From Crocinitomicaceae bacterium (GTDB lineage Bacteria > Bacteroidota > Bacteroidia > Flavobacteriales_D > Crocinitomicaceae): a stretch of 64,000 nt of DNA. The DNA is taken from assembly GCA_023957475.1 (NCBI GenBank), contig JAMLHA010000003.1, forward strand, positions 62,001-126,000, in the 5' to 3' direction. A model generated the notes under the pieces. It was not told where the DNA came from. It worked only from the letters and a program-made list of their open reading frames with translations, and searched no databases. Shown here piece after piece: positions 61,887-64,000 of this stretch (position 1 is its first letter; the number at the start of each line of letters is the position of its first letter). Both the position numbers and the translations under genes were made by a program.

Positions 61887-63791
61887 CTAGAAATAAGGGC
61901 GGACATCTTTTCCTTCAATCCAATTAATAAAAGCTCTATTAACCACTTTATTTCCTCCAGGTGTTGGGTAATCACCTGTAAAATACCAATCTCCTAAATC
62001 ATTCGGACAAGCCTTGTGCAAATTATCTACCGTTTGATAAACAATATCAAATTCGGCTTTTAAATCTGTTGGGGTAAGTATTTCAACAATTTTTCGTGTG
62101 ATTTCGTCGTCTGTAAAAGGAGCATAAATTTCTTTCACATAGTTTTTTATCTGTTCTTTCGGTAAGTTTTCCTGATCTTTACACTTTCTATAAACATCGT
62201 CTATTAACTGTTGTCTTCCAGATTCTTTTAACAATTCAATTGCCGCTAAAAATGCAATAAATTCATCCATTTTCGTCATGTCAATACCATAACAATCTGG
62301 ATATCTCACTTGTGGTGCAGAAGAAACTACTACTATTTTCTTAGGATCCAAACGATCCAAAATTCTTAAAACAGATTGTTTCAACGTTGTGCCGCGTACA
62401 ATACTATCGTCAATTACAACCAAATTATCTTGGTTTCTTTTAATTGTTCCGTAAGTAATATCATAAGATGAAGAAACTAAATCATCTCTAGATTCACCTT
62501 CCGAGATAAACGTTCTAACTTTAGCATCTTTATTGATGATTTTATCAATTCTTGCACGTTGGAACAGTATTTTTTCCAATTCTTCTTTTGATGCATTTGC
62601 GCCTAAAGCCGAAATTCGCTCTAATTTTCGAATATTCAGAAAATCTTCCAATCCTTTTATCATTCCATAAAAAGATGTTTCAGCTGTATTTGGAATAAAT
62701 GAGAAAACAGTATTGTCCAAATCGTGATTGATTGAATTAAGCACCTGTGGCACAACTAAATGTCCCAATTGTTGTCTTTCTTGATAAATCCCCGCATCAT
62801 TGTTTCTTGCAAAATAAATGCGTTCAAACGAACATTTTTTTGCTTCTTTGGGTTCGTTTATCAATACTTCTTTAATGTCGCCACTTTTGCGAATAATCAA
62901 CGCATGACCAGGTTTTAATTCTTGAATATCCTCACTCTTTAATTTAAAAGTAGTTTGAATAACAGGTCGCTCAGAAGCTACTACACAAATTTCATCATCT
63001 TGGTACCAAAAAGTTGGGCGAATACCAGCAGAATCTCTCAACACAAAAGCATCACCATGACCTAATAATCCAGCCATTGCATATCCTCCATCCCAATCAA
63101 CAGAAGAGCGTTTTAATATTTTTTCGATGTTTAATTGTTCAATGATTTTATTGGTGATTTCAGGATTTACATATCCTTTAGCCTTTAAATCATAATACAA
63201 TTCTTCATTTTCCTCATCAAGGAAATGTCCAATTTTTTCAAGAACCGTAACTGTATCCGATTTTTCTTTTGGATGTTGCCCGATAGAAGTCAACACCTCA
63301 AAAAGTTCATCCACATTGGTTAAATTAAAATTCCCAGCCAATACCAAATTTCGAGTTATCCAGTTATTTTGACGTAAAAATGGGTGACAACTTTCAATTG
63401 AGTATTTTCCAGAAGTTCCATATCTTAAATGTCCCAAAAATAGCTCTCCTGTAAATCCAGCATTTTCTTTCAAATATTGCACATCTTTCAGATAGTTAGC
63501 GTCTTCTTTTTCAATTTCTTTAAATTTTTTATTGATATGTTTAAAGATATCTTCTACCGGCTTACTATCTATAGAACGAAGCCTGGAGATGTAACGTTCC
63601 CCAGGCTTCATATCAAATTTTATATTGGCAAGTCCAGCTCCATCTTGGCCTCGATTAATCTGTTTCTTCATAAGAAGATTCATCTTATTCAATCCGTAAA
63701 AGGCTGTACCATATTTCTCAAGATAAAAATCAAGGGGTTTCTTTAATCGAAGAAGTGCTATTCCACACTCGTGTTTGATTGCATCACTCAT
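61887..63791 (-). CDS. purF: Amidophosphoribosyltransferase (PurF-type)
   Basis: 634 residues, longer than the classical enzyme (about 500) but usual for a second PurF type in Bacteroidota. An eight-residue leader precedes Cys9 (HECGIALL), which becomes the N-terminal nucleophile of the class II glutaminase after processing. GHLRYGTSG, RDSAGIRPTFW and a phosphoribosyl (PRPP) loop VVIDDSIVRGTTLK are visible. It makes phosphoribosylamine, the first purine step. A -7 box (TAAATTTG, 63825-63818 on the minus strand) precedes the start. Confidence 0.9.
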   Translation of the reverse strand: MSDAIKHECGIALLRLKKPLDFYLEKYGTAFYGLNKMNLLMKKQINRGQDGAGLANIKFDMKPGERYISRLRSIDSKPVEDIFKHINKKFKEIEKEDANYLKDVQYLKENAGFTGELFLGHLRYGTSGKYSIESCHPFLRQNNWITRNLVLAGNFNLTNVDELFEVLTSIGQHPKEKSDTVTVLEKIGHFLDEENEELYYDLKAKGYVNPEITNKIIEQLNIEKILKRSSVDWDGGYAMAGLLGHGDAFVLRDSAGIRPTFWYQDDEICVVASERPVIQTTFKLKSEDIQELKPGHALIIRKSGDIKEVLINEPKEAKKCSFERIYFARNNDAGIYQERQQLGHLVVPQVLNSINHDLDNTVFSFIPNTAETSFYGMIKGLEDFLNIRKLERISALGANASKEELEKILFQRARIDKIINKDAKVRTFISEGESRDDLVSSSYDITYGTIKRNQDNLVVIDDSIVRGTTLKQSVLRILDRLDPKKIVVVSSAPQVRYPDCYGIDMTKMDEFIAFLAAIELLKESGRQQLIDDVYRKCKDQENLPKEQIKNYVKEIYAPFTDDEITRKIVEILTPTDLKAEFDIVYQTVDNLHKACPNDLGDWYFTGDYPTPGGNKVVNRAFINWIEGKDVRPYF

Positions 63792-63817
63792 TAGACAAGG
63801 GAGTATTTATTTGGGTG

Positions 63818-63825
63818 CAAATTTA
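63818..63825 (-). promoter_or_regulatory. -7 promoter box (TAAATTTG) of purF
   Basis: An exact TAnnTTTG match on the minus strand, 26 bases before ATG 63791. No clear -33 box. Confidence 0.5.
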
Positions 63826-63884
63826 AAGATTAATTATCTTTTATTGTCGATATCGAATAAAAAAAGTTATTGTTTTTTTTCTTG

Positions 63885-63972
63885 TTGATTTTATGACTGG
63901 ATGACTAGATGACTAGTTGACTAGTTGACTGGATGATTTGTTGATTTTATGACTGGGTGATTGGGTGACATA
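63885..63972 (+). repeat. Octanucleotide tandem array, 11 units of about WTGACTRG
   Basis: Eleven consecutive 8-base units, e.g. ATGACTGG, ATGACTAG (twice), TTGACTAG, TTGACTGG, ATGATTTG, drifting at both ends. It lies upstream of purF, outside any gene seen. The period is exactly 8 throughout. Confidence 0.8.
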
Positions 63973-64000
63973 TTGTAAATAATAAAGTCTATTTTACTTA

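Overview
This window is AT-rich chromosomal DNA from a member of the Bacteroidota, most likely order Flavobacteriales. The evidence is the gliding-motility pair gldB/gldC, type IX secretion (T9SS) C-terminal sorting tails, Bacteroidota-type -7 promoter boxes (TAnnTTTG), menaquinone-pathway genes and a Kdo transferase. A Crocinitomicaceae/Fluviicola-like origin is possible, but I cannot prove genus from sequence alone.

Layout. 1-4430: an unstable accessory stretch. It holds the end of a T9SS cargo gene, a two-gene beta-barrel-like module that is tandemly duplicated and decaying, one lipoprotein gene, and four copies or fragments of the same T9SS tail. 4431-6604: a 2Fe-2S ferredoxin, two intergenic zones with REP-like repeats and a long hairpin, and a T9SS/VCBS pseudogene with two in-frame stops. 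6665-12541: nadE, an outer-membrane barrel, gldB-gldC-DUF2797 and htpG. 12840-19818: ffh, then the tightly packed run parA-parB-DUF5683-dapB-lepB-wbqC. 19822-31342: an FAD oxidoreductase; a 2194-residue protein of about 25 TPR-like repeats; an ApbE flavin transferase whose 3' end runs into a 25-unit heptanucleotide array; a small Cys-rich lipoprotein; isochorismate synthase with a hotdog thioesterase; and a YwqK-like protein. 31512: a secreted NlpC/P60 peptidase.

32477-48443 is a 16-kb surface-polysaccharide locus, all on the minus strand. In transcription order it holds an ABC permease and ATPase for glycan export, a methyltransferase, GNAT/FemAB-like transferases, glycosyltransferases, a polysaccharide deacetylase, asparagine synthase, an acyltransferase, and a HisH/HisF/WbpG amidotransferase trio. 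The trio is predicted to build an acetamidino sugar. Its HisF-like gene carries one in-frame TGA. Two internally deleted AlbA_2 (Schlafen-type) genes are embedded in the locus.

48538-64000: tRNA-Met(CAU), a family 2 glycosyltransferase, a barrel protein and Kdo transferase; a YihY/BrkB membrane protein overlapping an ABC ATPase; radC; a RES/Xre toxin-antitoxin pair; a di-heme cytochrome c gene broken by one TAG; a DUF457 hydrolase, a GH3 lipoprotein, an enoyl-CoA hydratase, pcm, a cyclophilin, a GNAT and a PurF-type amidotransferase; and an octanucleotide tandem array at the right edge.

Themes: housekeeping blocks are intact and compact, whereas secreted-protein and glycan genes show many single-base lesions, duplications and simple-repeat arrays. 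I saw no CRISPR array, phage or intact insertion sequence.
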